Shown: one piece after another, positions 63,838 to 64,000 of the stretch
Numbering within the stretch: the first letter of the stretch is position 1
Layout of the letters: every line of letters starts with the position of its first letter
DNA from: Desmospora activa DSM 45169
GTDB lineage: Bacteria; Bacillota; Bacilli; Thermoactinomycetales; DSM-45169
DNA length: 64,000 nucleotides
Assembly: GCF_003046315.1 (NCBI RefSeq)
Contig: NZ_PZZP01000001.1
Coordinates: 1,054,001-1,118,000, forward strand
Direction of reading: 5' to 3'
Made by a program: the position numbers and the translations under genes
Notes under the pieces: model-generated
What the model was told of the DNA's origin: nothing
Seen by the model: the letters and a program-made list of their open reading frames with translations, nothing else
Database searches by the model: none

Positions 63838-63901
63838 ATTGTCTCGTGTAGAAAGCATGTATATAGAAATTAACGGTATTGATTAGAGGGAGGGCATTAT
63901 T

Positions 63902-64000
63902 TTGGAGAAGATGCGTGTTGTTTTGGCGGATGATAATCGTGAATTTGCGCAACTGTTGCGGGATCACCTCAACGCACAGGATGATATAGAAGTAATCGGT
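63902..64000 (+). CDS. spo0A: Stage 0 sporulation protein A (3' truncated by window end)
   Basis: The start of the response-regulator master switch for sporulation. Thirty-three residues are visible: the receiver-domain opening MEKMRVVLADDNREF with the acidic pair DD, then LLRDHLNAQDDIEVIG, closely matching B. subtilis Spo0A. TTG 63902 follows AGAGGGAGGG; an in-frame ATG lies at 63911. Position after spoIVB is the standard order. The phosphorylation aspartate and the DNA-binding domain lie outside the window. Confidence 0.95.
   Translation, partial: MEKMRVVLADDNREFAQLLRDHLNAQDDIEVIG

Noticed and set aside
1-64000. CRISPR arrays, tRNA or rRNA genes, insertion-sequence transposases
   Set aside because: None was seen on reading: no regularly spaced repeats, no tRNA-like CCA-ended cloverleaf and no transposase-like product.

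Overview
The window reads as chromosome from an endospore-forming Gram-positive bacterium of the order Bacillales. It carries the complete spoIIIA operon, spoIVB and the start of spo0A. Gene order from lipM and mntR through yqhO-yqhP-yqhQ-aroQ-yqhT-efp, spoIIIAA-AH, accBC, nusB, folD, xseAB, ispA, dxs, tlyA, argR, recN, spoIVB and spo0A follows the Bacillus subtilis backbone. A coenzyme B12-dependent ribonucleotide reductase, an OLE RNA, frequent GTG/TTG starts and roughly balanced base composition suggest a Thermoactinomycetaceae-like lineage; that family assignment is inference. No tRNA, rRNA or CRISPR array was seen.

Layout. 1-2.9 kb: an iron-siderophore ABC importer (binding protein cut by the window edge, two permeases). 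3-9.6 kb: a catabolic module with a PAS/AAA+ sigma-54 activator, a near-consensus -24/-12 promoter, a CitMHS-type transporter (frameshifted near its end), an AtuA pair, then an aldehyde dehydrogenase and a DUF779 protein. 9.9-18 kb: AEC transporter, secreted NagZ-like glycosidase, SDR dehydratase, LipM octanoyltransferase, a membrane pseudokinase-like protein and a D-amino acid transaminase. 18.4-24.5 kb: nrdJ followed by a 2.7-kb island of orphan immunity genes (two YwqK-type, one SUKH-like, one Imm49-like), closed by a second, nearly identical copy of the nrdJ 3' end. 24.5-32 kb: recQ, GDSL hydrolase, metallophosphoesterase, orphan hutH with a possible attenuator, and small surface or lipoproteins. 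32-41.8 kb: mntR and the yqh block, efp, DUF441, then comA-comB and an MFS transporter, probably for spore sulfolactate. 41.9-64 kb: the sporulation/acetyl-CoA carboxylase/one-carbon/isoprenoid/repair block.

The strongest special features are the OLE RNA with its partner gene oapA between ispA and dxs, and the immunity island bounded by the duplicated nrdJ end. The island shows decay or rapid change: one YwqK gene has an in-frame stop, and the Imm49 gene carries two compensating one-base shifts in G runs. Other leads are the sigma-54 promoter with an activator whose GAFTGA loop reads GAFTHS, the pseudokinase, a 142-bp nested palindrome before efp, and a 27-bp palindrome in front of mntR. Start codons were chosen from ribosome binding sites and family alignment from memory; no database search was run.
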